Notes: generated by a model from the sequence alone, not told the origin. 64,000 nt of DNA from JAFAXD01 sp051985675 (GCA_051985675.1 JBPYFJ010000027.1:1-64000); one strand, 5' to 3'. Counted from the first letter of the stretch, positions 53,110 to 62,929 are shown. Translations and numbers: made by a program.

Positions 53110-53130
53110 GCGAGCAGCGTCCACTGATCC

Positions 53131-53167
53131 AGCCCCGCCAGCTGAAAGGTTAGGCGGGGCTTTCTTT
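53131..53167 (+). terminator. Rho-independent terminator of the 52-residue gene
   Basis: A 9-bp perfect stem, AGCCCCGCC at 53131-53139 and GGCGGGGCT at 53153-53161, with a 13-base loop, is followed by TTCTTTT. It ends the small exported-protein transcript 22 bases after its stop codon. Confidence 0.85.
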
Positions 53168-53281
53168 TGGTGCGGTGCGCTTGGTGTCTGGCTGAGCGCC
53201 CGCCGTCGCGACCTCGACACTTGGCCGCGCTCTCATTCTCGTGGCCTTATAGGTCCACGGCAGTTAGGCACGGCCCCCGGT

Positions 53282-55978
53282 ATGTCGACCTATCGACTTG
53301 ATCGCCTGTTCGCACCGCGCTCGGTCGCCCTCATCGGCGCGAGCCCGCGCGAGAAATCCGTCGGGCGCGCCATTCTGCAAAACCTGCACACCGGCGGCTG
53401 GTCGGGGGACCTTCATCTCGTCAACCCCAAGCACCGCGAGATCGACGGCGTTGAAGCCATCAAGGATTTATCGGAGCTGCCCGCGGCCCCGGATCTCGTC
53501 GTCATCACGACTCCCCCCGAAGCGGTGCCCGGCGTGGTGGCGCAAGCGGCCGAGATGGGAGCAGCCGCGGCTATCATCATCACGGCCGGCCTCGGGCATG
53601 GCCCGGGCTCGCTGGCGCAGGCGTGCGAGCAGTCGGCACGTGCCAAGGGATTGCGGCTGATCGGTCCGAATTGTCTGGGGCTGCTCGTGCCGGGACGGAA
53701 ACTCAACGCGAGCTTCGCGGCGCGCATGCCGGTTGAGGGCGAACTGGCGCTGGTGTCTCAGTCCGGCGCGATCGTCGCCGGAATGGTCGATTGGGCAGCC
53801 AACCGTGGCGTCGGCTTTTCCGCGATCGCTTCGATCGGCGACCAACTCGACGTCGATTTCGGCGATCTGCTTGACTATTTCGCGCTCGATCGCGGCACGC
53901 GCGCAATCCTGCTCTATGTCGAAGCAATCAAAAACGCGCGCAAGTTCATGTCGGCCGCGCGCGCCGCGGCGCGCGTCAAACCGGTCATCGTGGTGAAAGC
54001 CGGACAACAGGCCGCGGGCGCCAAGGCCGCCGCGACGCACACCGGAGCGTTGGCTGGCGCGGATGCGGTCTACGGGGCCGCCTTTCGCCGCGCCGGCGTG
54101 CTGCGCGTGCTCGATCTCGGTGAATTGTTCGATGCCGCCGAAACGCTGGGGCGCGTGCGTCATCTTGGCGGCAACCGGCTCGCGATCCTGACCAACGGCG
54201 GGGGCATCGGCGTGCTGGCCGCCGACCGTCTTGCCGATTTCAACGGAATAGCCGCCGAACTCACGGAGGCGACGCGCGACACGCTCGACCGGATGCTGCC
54301 GCCGACCTGGTCGAAAGCAAACCCCGTCGACATCATCGGCGACGCAGACGCCGCCCGCTACGAGGCGGCGCTCGAGGTGCTGTTGGCGGCGCCCGAGGTC
54401 GACGCGGTCCTCGTGATCAATGTCCAGACTGCGATCGCACCGGCAGCCGCAATCGCGGCGCGGGTCGCCGATGTCGCAAGCAAGCTGCGCGCGCGCAAGC
54501 CGCAGCCCAAGCCGGTATTCGCCCTGTGGATCGGGGCCGATCCGAAGATTTCCGCGATCTTCAGCGAAGCCAGCATTCCGCATTACGAGACCGAGACCGA
54601 CGCCGTGCGCGGATTCATGCAGATCGTGTGGCACCGCGAGGCAATTGACGCATTAATGCAGACACCCCCGAGTTTGCCCGTAGGGTTCGAACCGAACGCG
54701 GCGGCGGCGCGCACAATCGTTGCAAAGGCGCTTGCCGACGGGCGTCGTTGGCTTGATCCGCTCGAGGCGGGCGAACTGTTGCGCGCTTACGGAATAACGA
54801 CGGTTGAGACGATCCTCGCACGGACGGTCGACGAAGCCGAAACCGTCGCCGCGCAGTTTCTGGATGCAGGTCAATCCGTCGTCGCCAAGATCTTGTCGCA
54901 CGACATCGTGCACAAGTCGGATGTCGGCGGTGTCCGGCTCAATCTCACAACGACGGCGGCGGTGCGCGCGGCCGTCGCCGATATCCTCGCCAATGCCAAG
55001 CGCGCGCGGCCGGGTGCGCACATCATCGGGGTGACGCTGCAGCCGATGATCGTGCGGCCGAAGGCGCGCGAGCTGATTGTCGGCATTGCGGATGACGCCA
55101 CCTTCGGCCCGGTCATCGTGTTCGGCCGGGGCGGAACCGGTGTCGAAGTCATCAACGACAAGGCGCTCGCGCTGCCGCCGCTCGATCTCAGACTGGCCCG
55201 CGACCTCATCGCGCAGACCCGCGTGGCGCGCCTGCTGGGCGCCTATCGCGACGTGCCGGCGGTGGACCAGGACGATCTCGCGCTCACCCTGGTCAAGGTT
55301 GCACAGCTCGCGGCCGACCTGCCGGACGTTCGCGAGCTCGACATCAACCCGTTGCTGGTCGATGAACACGGAATGATTGCGCTTGATGCGCGGGTGGCGG
55401 TGGCCGCCGTCGAGCCGACGTTCAAGGGATCAGGTCACCCGCGCTTTGCGGTGCGGCCCTACCCGAGCGAATGGGAACGCCATCTCACCATCGCCGACGG
55501 ACGGCGCGTCTTCGTGCGGCCAATCCGACCGGAGGATGAGCGGTTTTATGCCGGGTTCTTGGCGCGCGTGTCTGCTGAGGATTTGCGGTTGCGGTTCTTC
55601 GCGCCGTTGCGCACGCTCAGCCATAGCTTCATCGCGCGCTTGACGCAGATCGACTACGCGCGGGCGATGGCGTTTGTGGCGATCGACGAGCAGCAGGACG
55701 AGCTGCTCGGGGTCGTACGCCTGCATTCGGACGCCAACTATCAATCGGGCGAATACGCGATCCTGTTGCGTTCCGATCTGAAGGGCCAGGGGCTGGGCTG
55801 GAAGCTGATGGAGTTGATGATCGACTACGCCAGGCGTGAGGGCCTCGCGCGCATCGAGGGACAGGTTTTGAGCGAGAACACCACCATGCTGCGGATGTGC
55901 GGCGAGCTCGGGTTTCATCTCGCGCATGACCGCGACGATCCATCCGTCATGGTCGCAACGTTGTCGCTCGGGGCATAG
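53282..55978 (+). CDS. NDP-forming acyl-CoA synthetase fused to GNAT acetyltransferase (Pat-like)
   Basis: An 898-residue multi-domain protein. Residues 1-130 are a CoA-binding Rossmann domain (RSVALIGASPREKSVGRAIL). Residues 150-460 are succinyl-CoA-ligase-like, with a THTGALAGADAVYGAAF segment where ADP-forming acetyl-CoA synthetases hold a phosphorylated histidine. An ATP-grasp domain is at about 490-700 (ILSHDIVHKSDVGGVRLNL). The C-terminal GNAT is at about 715-898, with the acetyl-CoA motif LKGQGLGWKLMELMIDYA. This is the layout of Pat-type lysine acetyltransferases that silence acyl-CoA synthetases. Whether the synthetase part is active here cannot be read. It is followed by a sensor kinase. 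Confidence 0.92.
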   Translation: MSTYRLDRLFAPRSVALIGASPREKSVGRAILQNLHTGGWSGDLHLVNPKHREIDGVEAIKDLSELPAAPDLVVITTPPEAVPGVVAQAAEMGAAAAIIITAGLGHGPGSLAQACEQSARAKGLRLIGPNCLGLLVPGRKLNASFAARMPVEGELALVSQSGAIVAGMVDWAANRGVGFSAIASIGDQLDVDFGDLLDYFALDRGTRAILLYVEAIKNARKFMSAARAAARVKPVIVVKAGQQAAGAKAAATHTGALAGADAVYGAAFRRAGVLRVLDLGELFDAAETLGRVRHLGGNRLAILTNGGGIGVLAADRLADFNGIAAELTEATRDTLDRMLPPTWSKANPVDIIGDADAARYEAALEVLLAAPEVDAVLVINVQTAIAPAAAIAARVADVASKLRARKPQPKPVFALWIGADPKISAIFSEASIPHYETETDAVRGFMQIVWHREAIDALMQTPPSLPVGFEPNAAAARTIVAKALADGRRWLDPLEAGELLRAYGITTVETILARTVDEAETVAAQFLDAGQSVVAKILSHDIVHKSDVGGVRLNLTTTAAVRAAVADILANAKRARPGAHIIGVTLQPMIVRPKARELIVGIADDATFGPVIVFGRGGTGVEVINDKALALPPLDLRLARDLIAQTRVARLLGAYRDVPAVDQDDLALTLVKVAQLAADLPDVRELDINPLLVDEHGMIALDARVAVAAVEPTFKGSGHPRFAVRPYPSEWERHLTIADGRRVFVRPIRPEDERFYAGFLARVSAEDLRLRFFAPLRTLSHSFIARLTQIDYARAMAFVAIDEQQDELLGVVRLHSDANYQSGEYAILLRSDLKGQGLGWKLMELMIDYARREGLARIEGQVLSENTTMLRMCGELGFHLAHDRDDPSVMVATLSLGA

Positions 55979-56276
55979 CCGCCAAAAATCTCCGTTCGGG
56001 AGCGGCGTGCGACCCTGCCGGGTTCCCGCACAGATGGCCGATATGACAAGTTCGCCGTGGAATGGAACGTTCCTGCCGGTAAGCCGTTGTTGGTGTCGGG
56101 TGAAGCGAAAGACCAAGTCCTTCCGATTGCACAGGTAACCGCCGTGCCCAGCGTGGCGGACGTCAGGACGCGTACAAAGTCGGCTCCAACAGGGGCCGGA
56201 GCGGTCGGGTTTTTGCCGAACACTGAGGCGCACACAGGTGGGCATTGTGGACAGGCAAGCTGCCGTGAGACCGATC

Positions 56277-57437
56277 ATGAGCGAGTCCCTGCCCGACGGC
56301 ACAACCGCCGGTGCGCCGGACATAGACCGGATGTGGGAGCTCTCGTCCGACCTGCTGGCGATCACCGACGCCGATGGCATCTGCCTGAGCGTCAATCCGG
56401 CCTGGACAGCGGTTCTGCAATGGCCGGACACCGAGCTCATTGGACAAAGCGCCGCCCGGCTCGTTCATCCCGAGGATCGCGACAAGTCGCAGATCAGCCT
56501 GCGCAACGTCGGGCCGGCGCCGCTGTTGTTCGAGAACCGGCTTCGGCACAAGAACGGAACCTACAGCCCGTTTTCCTGGGTGGCGGTCCGCGACGGAGAG
56601 CGGATCTACACCAGTGCGCGCGACATATCGGCGATGCGGCGCGCCCAGGACGAAGTACGCGTTTCGCTCAACGCGATCGGAGAGGCCGACCGGCAGACGA
56701 CGATGTCGGAGATGACGGCGTCGATCGCGCACGAGCTCAATCAACCGCTGTCGTCGATCGTCACCAACGGGCAAGCCGGTTTGCGCTGGCTCGGCCGGGA
56801 GGAGCCTGACCTCGCCGAAGTGCGCAAGGTACTGGATCGCATCGTCGCCGACGGACAGCGCGCCGGTGAGGTGATCTCCAGCATCCGCGCGATGTTCGGG
56901 CAGGATCGGCGTGACAAGCTCCCGCTCAAGATCAACGATCTGATCTGCGATGTGCTGGCGCTGTTGCACGCCGACCTGGAAAACCAGCGTGTCGCCCTGC
57001 AGCTGGCGCTATCCGCGAGCGTCCTCGAGGTCGCCGCCGACCGGGTTCAGCTCCAGCAGGTGCTGCTCAATCTATTCAACAATGCGATCGAGGCGATGAG
57101 CCTGGTTGCCGGGCGCCCGGGACGGCTGACTGTGAAGTCGCAAGTGCTCGAACCGGGTGAGGTCCTGATCCTGGTCGAGGACAATGGCTGCGGAATCGAT
57201 CCCGACAACGCGGATCGCATCTTCGAGGCATTTTTCACGACCAAGAGCCACGGCATGGGAATGGGACTGGCCATCTGCCGCTCGATCGTCGAGGCGCACG
57301 GCGGTCGGCTATGGGCCGAACCGGGATCGACGCAAGGCACGATCTTCTACATGACATTGCCGATGCATGGGCCGGCGGCAAAAGGATCCGATGAGCTGAT
57401 CGCAAATGGCGGCGCGCAACGGGGCAGCGCGCTGTAA
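56277..57437 (+). CDS. PAS-domain sensor histidine kinase
   Basis: A soluble kinase of 386 residues (GTG 56238 would add 13). An N-terminal PAS domain (MWELSSDLLAITDADGICLS through HPEDRDKSQI) has no membrane segment, so the signal is cytoplasmic. The phosphorylation site is in SIAHELNQPLSSIVTNGQAG, and the HATPase boxes are NAIEAM, EDNGCGIDPDNADRIFEAFF and GMGMGLAICRSIVEAHGG. Its H-box and short form resemble FixL/DctB-type kinases. No response-regulator gene adjoins it, so its partner is elsewhere. Confidence 0.92.
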   Translation: MSESLPDGTTAGAPDIDRMWELSSDLLAITDADGICLSVNPAWTAVLQWPDTELIGQSAARLVHPEDRDKSQISLRNVGPAPLLFENRLRHKNGTYSPFSWVAVRDGERIYTSARDISAMRRAQDEVRVSLNAIGEADRQTTMSEMTASIAHELNQPLSSIVTNGQAGLRWLGREEPDLAEVRKVLDRIVADGQRAGEVISSIRAMFGQDRRDKLPLKINDLICDVLALLHADLENQRVALQLALSASVLEVAADRVQLQQVLLNLFNNAIEAMSLVAGRPGRLTVKSQVLEPGEVLILVEDNGCGIDPDNADRIFEAFFTTKSHGMGMGLAICRSIVEAHGGRLWAEPGSTQGTIFYMTLPMHGPAAKGSDELIANGGAQRGSAL

Positions 57438-57508
57438 CGCGCCGCGTCGGCCATCACGAGGCGCTCCGCTCGCCCTGAAGGCAAACGAGCGAATGGAGAC
57501 GACCGTCA

Positions 57509-58702
57509 TCACGGGATTGATCTGAGGGCTTGTTTGCCGATCGAGGCTACGTCAGCCGACAATGGAAGATAGCCAAGTTGGGCTGCAAAGTTTTGTCCCG
57601 ATTGCGAAAGACACCAGCGAACGAATTCGTGCAATGCGTCGCCTTTTATCTTATCGCGATACTGTGCGTAGAGAAGTATCCAGCTGTAAGTCGTGATCGG
57701 ATAAGCCCCTGGATCGACCGGATCAGAGACCGAAGCAGCGAGTTCGTTGACTTCGGGAACCCGCCCAGCGAGAGCAAGTTCGCCCGAATTGACGGTCGGC
57801 GTTATGAACTCGCCTGACTTGTTTTGCAATGCGGCCATCCGCAACCCGAGGCGCTGTGCAAACCAGAATTCAACATAGCCGATAGACCCTTCGCTGAGCC
57901 GAATGCGCGCGGCCACGCCCTCATTGCTGGGAGCGAGCAATACGCCGCTTGGCCATTCCAACTGCTTTCCTACTCCCATTCCGGCGGCGCGCCACGATGG
58001 ACCGATTGCGGCGAGGTGATTGGTGAGTGCGGCGGTCGTCCCGCTGCCTTCCAAACGCACGATGAGAGCGATGTCACGGCGAGGAAAGGCGACGCCAGGA
58101 TTCGCTGCCTGAATCCGAGGATCATCCCACTTGCGGATCTTCTTGGTGAAGATGTCCACGTAAACATCGCGCGGCAGCTTAATCTCATTGTTGACGCCTG
58201 GAATGTTGTAGGCGAGCACAATCATTCCCGCCGTCACAGGCAACATGATCGCGTCCGGTAGTTTGGTTGTTTCATCCTTAGACAAAACCTCGTCGCTGCC
58301 GGCGAAATCCACGGTTTCGCCCAGAAACCGCTTTACCCCCTCACCGCTGCCCACCGCGTCATACGTAATGTTGGTGTCGTGGTGCGATACACTGTATTCA
58401 TCGATCCACTTCCTGTAGAGGGGAGCGGAAAACGTGGAGCCTGCCCCGCTCAGCGATATATGCTCATCCGCGTCGGCACCCTGCGCCCAAATTGCGATGG
58501 AGATGACGAACAGGAACAATATCGCGTTAAATAATCGATTGACGTTTCCTCTCTCACTCTTGGCGCTCTTGCGAAAATGACATTGATTTGCGGGTGCGTG
58601 CTCCGCGGCAAGCGGGCAACCTGACTCGTTGCGGAACCATCGCCGCCTCTGCGGCAATAGGCGCCGTAACAAAGTGGGACCGCGCTTGCGAAGACGATTC
58701 AT
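57509..58702 (-). CDS. pstS: Phosphate ABC transporter-type substrate-binding protein (PstS), orphan
   Basis: A 397-residue product from ATG 58702, which has an exact GGAGG site. About 52 polar residues precede a hydrophobic signal (AILFLFVISIAIWA), then the PstS core ISLSGAGSTFSAPLYRKWID with the phosphate-binding serine/threonine loops (AVGSGEGVKRFLGETVDFAG; RLEGSGTTAALTNHLAA). The long pre-signal extension is odd; the real start may lie closer to the signal. No pstCAB or phoU genes adjoin, so it is an orphan receptor or a homologue with another ligand. It stands between the sensor kinase and the cyo operon, transcribed against both. Confidence 0.85.
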   Translation of the reverse strand: MNRLRKRGPTLLRRLLPQRRRWFRNESGCPLAAEHAPANQCHFRKSAKSERGNVNRLFNAILFLFVISIAIWAQGADADEHISLSGAGSTFSAPLYRKWIDEYSVSHHDTNITYDAVGSGEGVKRFLGETVDFAGSDEVLSKDETTKLPDAIMLPVTAGMIVLAYNIPGVNNEIKLPRDVYVDIFTKKIRKWDDPRIQAANPGVAFPRRDIALIVRLEGSGTTAALTNHLAAIGPSWRAAGMGVGKQLEWPSGVLLAPSNEGVAARIRLSEGSIGYVEFWFAQRLGLRMAALQNKSGEFITPTVNSGELALAGRVPEVNELAASVSDPVDPGAYPITTYSWILLYAQYRDKIKGDALHEFVRWCLSQSGQNFAAQLGYLPLSADVASIGKQALRSIP

Positions 58703-59035
58703 GCTTCCTCCAAACACCTCCTCGCAAAGAGGCTTTTTGCGATTCCATGTTCTGCAAATCTGTCAGCGGCATAGTGGGCATGCGTCCATCGATCGGAGGA
58801 CGAACGCGCGCGCTTCAATCAACTCAATGTGAGAGGTGACGCTTGTGCCGCTCGATCGTCGAGGCGCACCGCGGCGTCTGTGGGCCGCGCCGACGTTCAA
58901 CCGGTTAGCGATAGATGGGCGCTTAATACCGGCTTTTCCAACCTCAAAATTTACTTGCCACCCCTCGCCAACCCTTTCAATCTTACGGCAGCGATTGTTG
59001 GACGATTTCCCGACGCGATAGGGGCGGTCTCGTCC
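58703..59035. other. Intergenic region with a remnant copy of histidine kinase 3' sequence
   Basis: This 333-base region upstream of cyoA contains, at 58846-58869, a 24-base exact copy of the kinase gene segment 57276-57299 (coding CRSIVEAH). It is followed by degenerate further similarity (GGCGTCTGTGGGCC, near GGTCGGCTATGGGCC). No intact gene is present. It looks like the decayed end of a second kinase gene. A longer frame (58829-59965) includes cyoA, but its first part is not family sequence. Confidence 0.55.
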
Positions 59036-59965
59036 ATGAGCAGAACAGCGAACCCGCATCGCGGTCCTGGGCGCCCGGGCCTGCGCCGTTGGCCGGTCGT
59101 CGTATGCGCCGCGACCATAGTCGCCTCCTGTCAGCGAGCCGGCATATTGGATCCGCAGGGGCCGATCGCGTCGGCGGAGCGGCTGCTCCTGATCAATTCG
59201 ACGGCGATCATGCTCGTCGTCGTGATCCCCGTAATCGTTGCCACCTTGGCGTTCGCGTGGTGGTACCGGTCATCGAATGCCCGGGCCACTCGCAGCCTGG
59301 ACGAGTCCTATGAAGGGCGCTTGGAGTTCGTTGTCTGGTCGATCCCGGCGCTGACGGTGATCCTGCTGGGTGGGGTCATTTGGATCAGCTCCCATCAACT
59401 CGATCCGCGGGCGCCGATCCCCGGGAAATCCGAACCGCTTCGCGTTGACGTCGTGGCGCTCGATTGGAAATGGCTGTTCATCTACCCCGATCAAGGCATC
59501 GCCACCGTCAATCAGCTGGTCATCCCGGCCGGAACTCCCATCGCATTCCGGCTTACCTCGGCGACCGTGATGAATTCGTTCTTCGTGCCGCAGCTCGGGA
59601 GCCAGATCTACACGATGGGCGGCATGACCACTCACCTCAACCTTCTCGCGGACAACCCGGGCGAGTTTCCCGGCATTTCGGCAAACTACAGCGGCGACGG
59701 CTTTTCCGGGATGCAGTTCGTCGTGAAGTCGGTGCCCGCCGGCGATTTCAAGACTTGGCTTGATCAGGTGCGCGGCGCCGGATCCGCCCTCGACGATACC
59801 GCCTACGCCGAGCTCGCAAAGCCGAGCCAAGACGTGCAGCCAACGACCTATCGCTCGGTCGACCCGAAGCTGTTCGAACGCATCATCGATCAGACCGTTG
59901 CCGGTCCTGGACCGGGGAGCGTCGACAGGGCCTCGGGTGCGCCACCGCATAAGGCCGGAGGTTGA
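59036..59965 (+). CDS. cyoA: Cytochrome bo3-type quinol oxidase subunit II (CyoA)
   Basis: A 309-residue membrane-anchored lipoprotein-like subunit. The signal ends in a lipobox-like IVASC, and two further transmembrane helices follow (LLLINSTAIMLVVVIPVIVA; EFVVWSIPALTVILLGGVIW). The cupredoxin domain carries WKWLFIYPDQGIATVNQL and MNSFFVPQLGSQIYTMGG. The CxxxC copper-A residues of cytochrome c oxidase are absent, so electrons come from quinol, as in CyoA. ATG 59036 was chosen because it places the lipobox at about residue 30. It is first gene of cyoABCD. Confidence 0.93.
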   Translation: MSRTANPHRGPGRPGLRRWPVVVCAATIVASCQRAGILDPQGPIASAERLLLINSTAIMLVVVIPVIVATLAFAWWYRSSNARATRSLDESYEGRLEFVVWSIPALTVILLGGVIWISSHQLDPRAPIPGKSEPLRVDVVALDWKWLFIYPDQGIATVNQLVIPAGTPIAFRLTSATVMNSFFVPQLGSQIYTMGGMTTHLNLLADNPGEFPGISANYSGDGFSGMQFVVKSVPAGDFKTWLDQVRGAGSALDDTAYAELAKPSQDVQPTTYRSVDPKLFERIIDQTVAGPGPGSVDRASGAPPHKAGG

Positions 59966-59966
59966 C

Positions 59967-61916
59967 ATGCTGGGAAAGCTGACCTGGGCGGCCATTCCGT
60001 TCAACGAGCCGCTGCCGCTGGCCAGCGGAGCGGTCGTCGTCATCGTCATTCTGGCCATCCTCGCGTTCATCACCATCAAGGGCTGGTGGCCCTATCTGTG
60101 GAGCGAGTGGCTGACCAGCGTCGACCACAAGCGCATCGGCGTCATGTACATGGTTCTCGGCCTGGTCATGCTGCTGCGCGGCTTTGCCGATGCGATCATG
60201 ATGCGCACCCAGCAGGCGATCGCCGTCGGCGCTGCGCAGGGATACTTGGTTCCGCAGCATTACGATCAGATCTTCTCTGCGCACGGCACGATCATGATCT
60301 TTTTTGTGGCGATGCCGCTGGTCATCGGGCTGATGAACTTCGCCGTGCCGTTGCAGCTCGGCGTGCGCGATGTCGCTTTCCCGACGCTCAACTCGGTCAG
60401 CTTCTGGCTCACTGCAACGGGCGCGCTGCTGGTCAACATGTCGCTCGTCATCGGCGTTTTCTCGCGTGCGAGCTGGTGGGGCTATCCTCCGCTCTCCGGG
60501 CTCACCTTTTCGCCCGATGTCGGCGTCGACTACTACCTCTGGTCATTGCAAATATCGGGGGTCGGCACGTTACTGACCGGGATCAATTTCGTGACCACGA
60601 TTCTGAAGTTGCGCGCCCCGGGCATGACTTACATGCGCATGCCGGTGTTCTGCTGGACGGCGCTCGCCGCCAATCTGTTGATCGTCGCCGCATTTCCGGT
60701 CCTGACCGCGACCTTCGTCATGCTGCTGCTTGACCGCTACCTGGACATGCATTTCTTCACGAATGATCTGGGCGGCAACCAGATGATGTACGCCAATCTG
60801 TTCTGGGCGTGGGGTCATCCCGAAGTCTACATTCTGGTGCTGCCGGCATTCGGCGTTTTCTCCGAAGTGGCCGCGACCTTTTCAGGCAAAGGGCTGTTCA
60901 GCTACCGCTCGATGGTCTGGGCGACGCTGGGGATTTGCATCCTTTCCTTCATGGTCTGGCTGCATCACTTTTTCACCATGGGCGCGGGTGCCGACGTCAA
61001 CGCGGTCTTCGGAATCATGTCGTCGATCATCGCCGTGCCGACCGGCGTCAAGATCTTCAACTGGCTGTTCACGATGTTCCGGGGCAGGATCGAGTTCAAG
61101 ACGCCAATGATATGGCTGGTCGCCTTCATGATCACGTTCATCATTGGCGGCGTGACCGGCGTTCTCCTGGCGGTGCCGCCGGTTGATTTCGTGGTGCACA
61201 ACAGCGCGTTCCTGGTCGCGCATTTCCATAACGTCATCATCGGTGGCGTCGTGTTCGGCGCGTTCGCCGGATACACGTATTGGTTTCCCAAGGCCTTCGG
61301 CTTTACGCTCGATGAGCGGTTCGGCAAGGCCAGCATCTGGTGTTGGGTCATCGGCTTCTGGCTCGCGTTTACGCCGCTCTACATGCTGGGCCTGATGGGC
61401 ATGACCCGGCGCCTGCAGCACATCTCCGACCCGAGCTGGCAGCCGCTGCTGATCGTCGCGGAAGTCGGGGCCATCGTCATTTTGGCCGGCATCCTGTGCC
61501 AGGTCGCGCAGCTCTACGTCAGCATCCGCACGCGCGAGCAGCGCCGCGACCTGACCGGCGACCCCTGGAACGGTCGAACCCTGGAGTGGTCAACCGCTTC
61601 GCCGCCGCCGGCCTACAACTTCGCGACGCTGCCCAGAGTCGAAACGATCGACGCGTTCTGGCACATGAAGCGCACCGGGCGGGCCCCGGTCGAGCCGCTC
61701 TACGAACCGATCGAAATGCCGCGCAACAGCCCGGCCGGTTTTATTACCGCTTTCTTTGCGGTGGTCATGGGCTTTTCGCTGATCTGGCACATCTGGTGGT
61801 TGGCGATCCTCGGCTTCCTCGCTGCCGCGATTGTGGTCCTGATTGCCGGCTGGAACATCGATCGTGAGCACGAAATCTCCGCCGCCGAAGTTGCGCAAAT
61901 GGAACGGGCTCGGTGA
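59967..61916 (+). CDS. cyoB: Cytochrome bo3-type quinol oxidase subunit I (CyoB)
   Basis: A 649-residue heme-copper oxidase core with 14-15 helices. Visible active-site features are WAWGHPEVYILVLPAFGVFS (copper-B histidine with the cross-linked tyrosine), WLHHFFTMGAG (the two other copper-B histidines) and LVAHFHNVIIGGVVFGAFAG (heme ligands). The proton-pump entry N/D pattern is in LVIGLMNFAVPLQLGVRDVA. It reduces O2 to water while pumping protons. It starts 1 base after the cyoA stop. No cyoE (heme O synthase) is adjacent. Confidence 0.97.
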   Translation: MLGKLTWAAIPFNEPLPLASGAVVVIVILAILAFITIKGWWPYLWSEWLTSVDHKRIGVMYMVLGLVMLLRGFADAIMMRTQQAIAVGAAQGYLVPQHYDQIFSAHGTIMIFFVAMPLVIGLMNFAVPLQLGVRDVAFPTLNSVSFWLTATGALLVNMSLVIGVFSRASWWGYPPLSGLTFSPDVGVDYYLWSLQISGVGTLLTGINFVTTILKLRAPGMTYMRMPVFCWTALAANLLIVAAFPVLTATFVMLLLDRYLDMHFFTNDLGGNQMMYANLFWAWGHPEVYILVLPAFGVFSEVAATFSGKGLFSYRSMVWATLGICILSFMVWLHHFFTMGAGADVNAVFGIMSSIIAVPTGVKIFNWLFTMFRGRIEFKTPMIWLVAFMITFIIGGVTGVLLAVPPVDFVVHNSAFLVAHFHNVIIGGVVFGAFAGYTYWFPKAFGFTLDERFGKASIWCWVIGFWLAFTPLYMLGLMGMTRRLQHISDPSWQPLLIVAEVGAIVILAGILCQVAQLYVSIRTREQRRDLTGDPWNGRTLEWSTASPPPAYNFATLPRVETIDAFWHMKRTGRAPVEPLYEPIEMPRNSPAGFITAFFAVVMGFSLIWHIWWLAILGFLAAAIVVLIAGWNIDREHEISAAEVAQMERAR

Positions 61917-61931
61917 GGTGAGGCAGCCCGC

Positions 61932-62573
61932 ATGACGGTCGCGACAATCGACAGAGCTCCAACCGCGGTTCCAACCGAGCTCGCGCGCGGGCGCGGCGGC
62001 GGCGGGCCGGCGACGAAACGCACCGTCGTCGCTTATGGGTTCTGGATCTTCATTCTCGGCGACATGGTGATGTTCTCGGCGTTGTTCGCCGCCTTTGCAG
62101 TCTTGCGAAGCAATACCGCCGGCGGGCCAACCGGGGCCGAGCTGTTCGATCTTCGTAGCGTCTTTATCGAGACGATGTGCCTGCTAGTGTCGAGCTATAC
62201 CTGCGGGCTCGGAGCGTTGTCCGCCGAACGCCGGCAACCGGCGCGTTTCTTGATCTTCGGTGTCGCCACATTCGTGCTCGGTTCGGCCTTTCTGGTCATC
62301 GAGGCCACGGAGTTTGCCCGCATGGTCGAGATGGGCGCCGGGCCTTCGCGCAGCGCCTTTCTCTCCGCGTTCTTCACGTTGGTCGGCATGCACGGCGTCC
62401 ACGTTACCGGCGGGTTGATCGCGTTGATCTATTTTTCGGCCCAGGTGATCGCTATCGGTCTGCGCACCGCAGTGCTGCGGCGCCTGTTGTGCTGGAGCCT
62501 GTTCTGGCACGCGCTCGATATCGTCTGGGTCGGCGTATTCACCTTGGTCTATCTGATGGGAGACTGGCATTGA
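61932..62573 (+). CDS. cyoC: Cytochrome bo3-type quinol oxidase subunit III (CyoC)
   Basis: A 213-residue polytopic membrane subunit. It has YGFWIFILGDMVMFSALFAA and ETMCLLVSSYTCGLGALSAE (buried acidic and polar residues typical of subunit III) and ends in FWHALDIVWVGVFTLVYLMG. It supports stability of subunit I. It lies 15 bases after cyoB and overlaps cyoD at TTGA (62570-62573). Confidence 0.94.
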   Translation: MTVATIDRAPTAVPTELARGRGGGGPATKRTVVAYGFWIFILGDMVMFSALFAAFAVLRSNTAGGPTGAELFDLRSVFIETMCLLVSSYTCGLGALSAERRQPARFLIFGVATFVLGSAFLVIEATEFARMVEMGAGPSRSAFLSAFFTLVGMHGVHVTGGLIALIYFSAQVIAIGLRTAVLRRLLCWSLFWHALDIVWVGVFTLVYLMGDWH

Positions 62574-62929
62574 CGAACGGTCATGATCGCGTGTTCGACG
62601 ACCGTACGCCGGGCGTCGAGGAGCGTGAGCCGACAGCCAGTTACCTCTCGTACACGGCGGGGCTGGCGCTTGCGATCTTGGCGACCATCGCCTCTTTCGT
62701 TGTGTCGCAGACCGATTTGCTGTGGCCCCCGGGCATCCCGGTGGGGTTGATCGTACTCGCCTTCGCGCAGATCGGCGTGCATCTCGTCTTCTTCCTGCAT
62801 CTGGGCAGCGGGTCCGACAGCACCAACAATATTCTCGCCCTCGCCTTCGGCGTGCTGATCGTCTTTCTGGTTATTACGGGCTCGGTCTGGATCATCGCCA
62901 ATCTCAACAGCAACATGATGCCGATGTGA
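62570..62929 (+). CDS. cyoD: Cytochrome bo3-type quinol oxidase subunit IV (CyoD)
   Basis: A 119-residue membrane protein with three helices (YTAGLALAILATIASFVVSQ; PPGIPVGLIVLAFAQIGVHL; ILALAFGVLIVFLVITGSVW) and the LVFFLHLGSGSD loop characteristic of CyoD. It starts at a TTG within the cyoC stop, so translation is coupled. It is the last gene of the operon. Confidence 0.93.
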   Translation: MTNGHDRVFDDRTPGVEEREPTASYLSYTAGLALAILATIASFVVSQTDLLWPPGIPVGLIVLAFAQIGVHLVFFLHLGSGSDSTNNILALAFGVLIVFLVITGSVWIIANLNSNMMPM

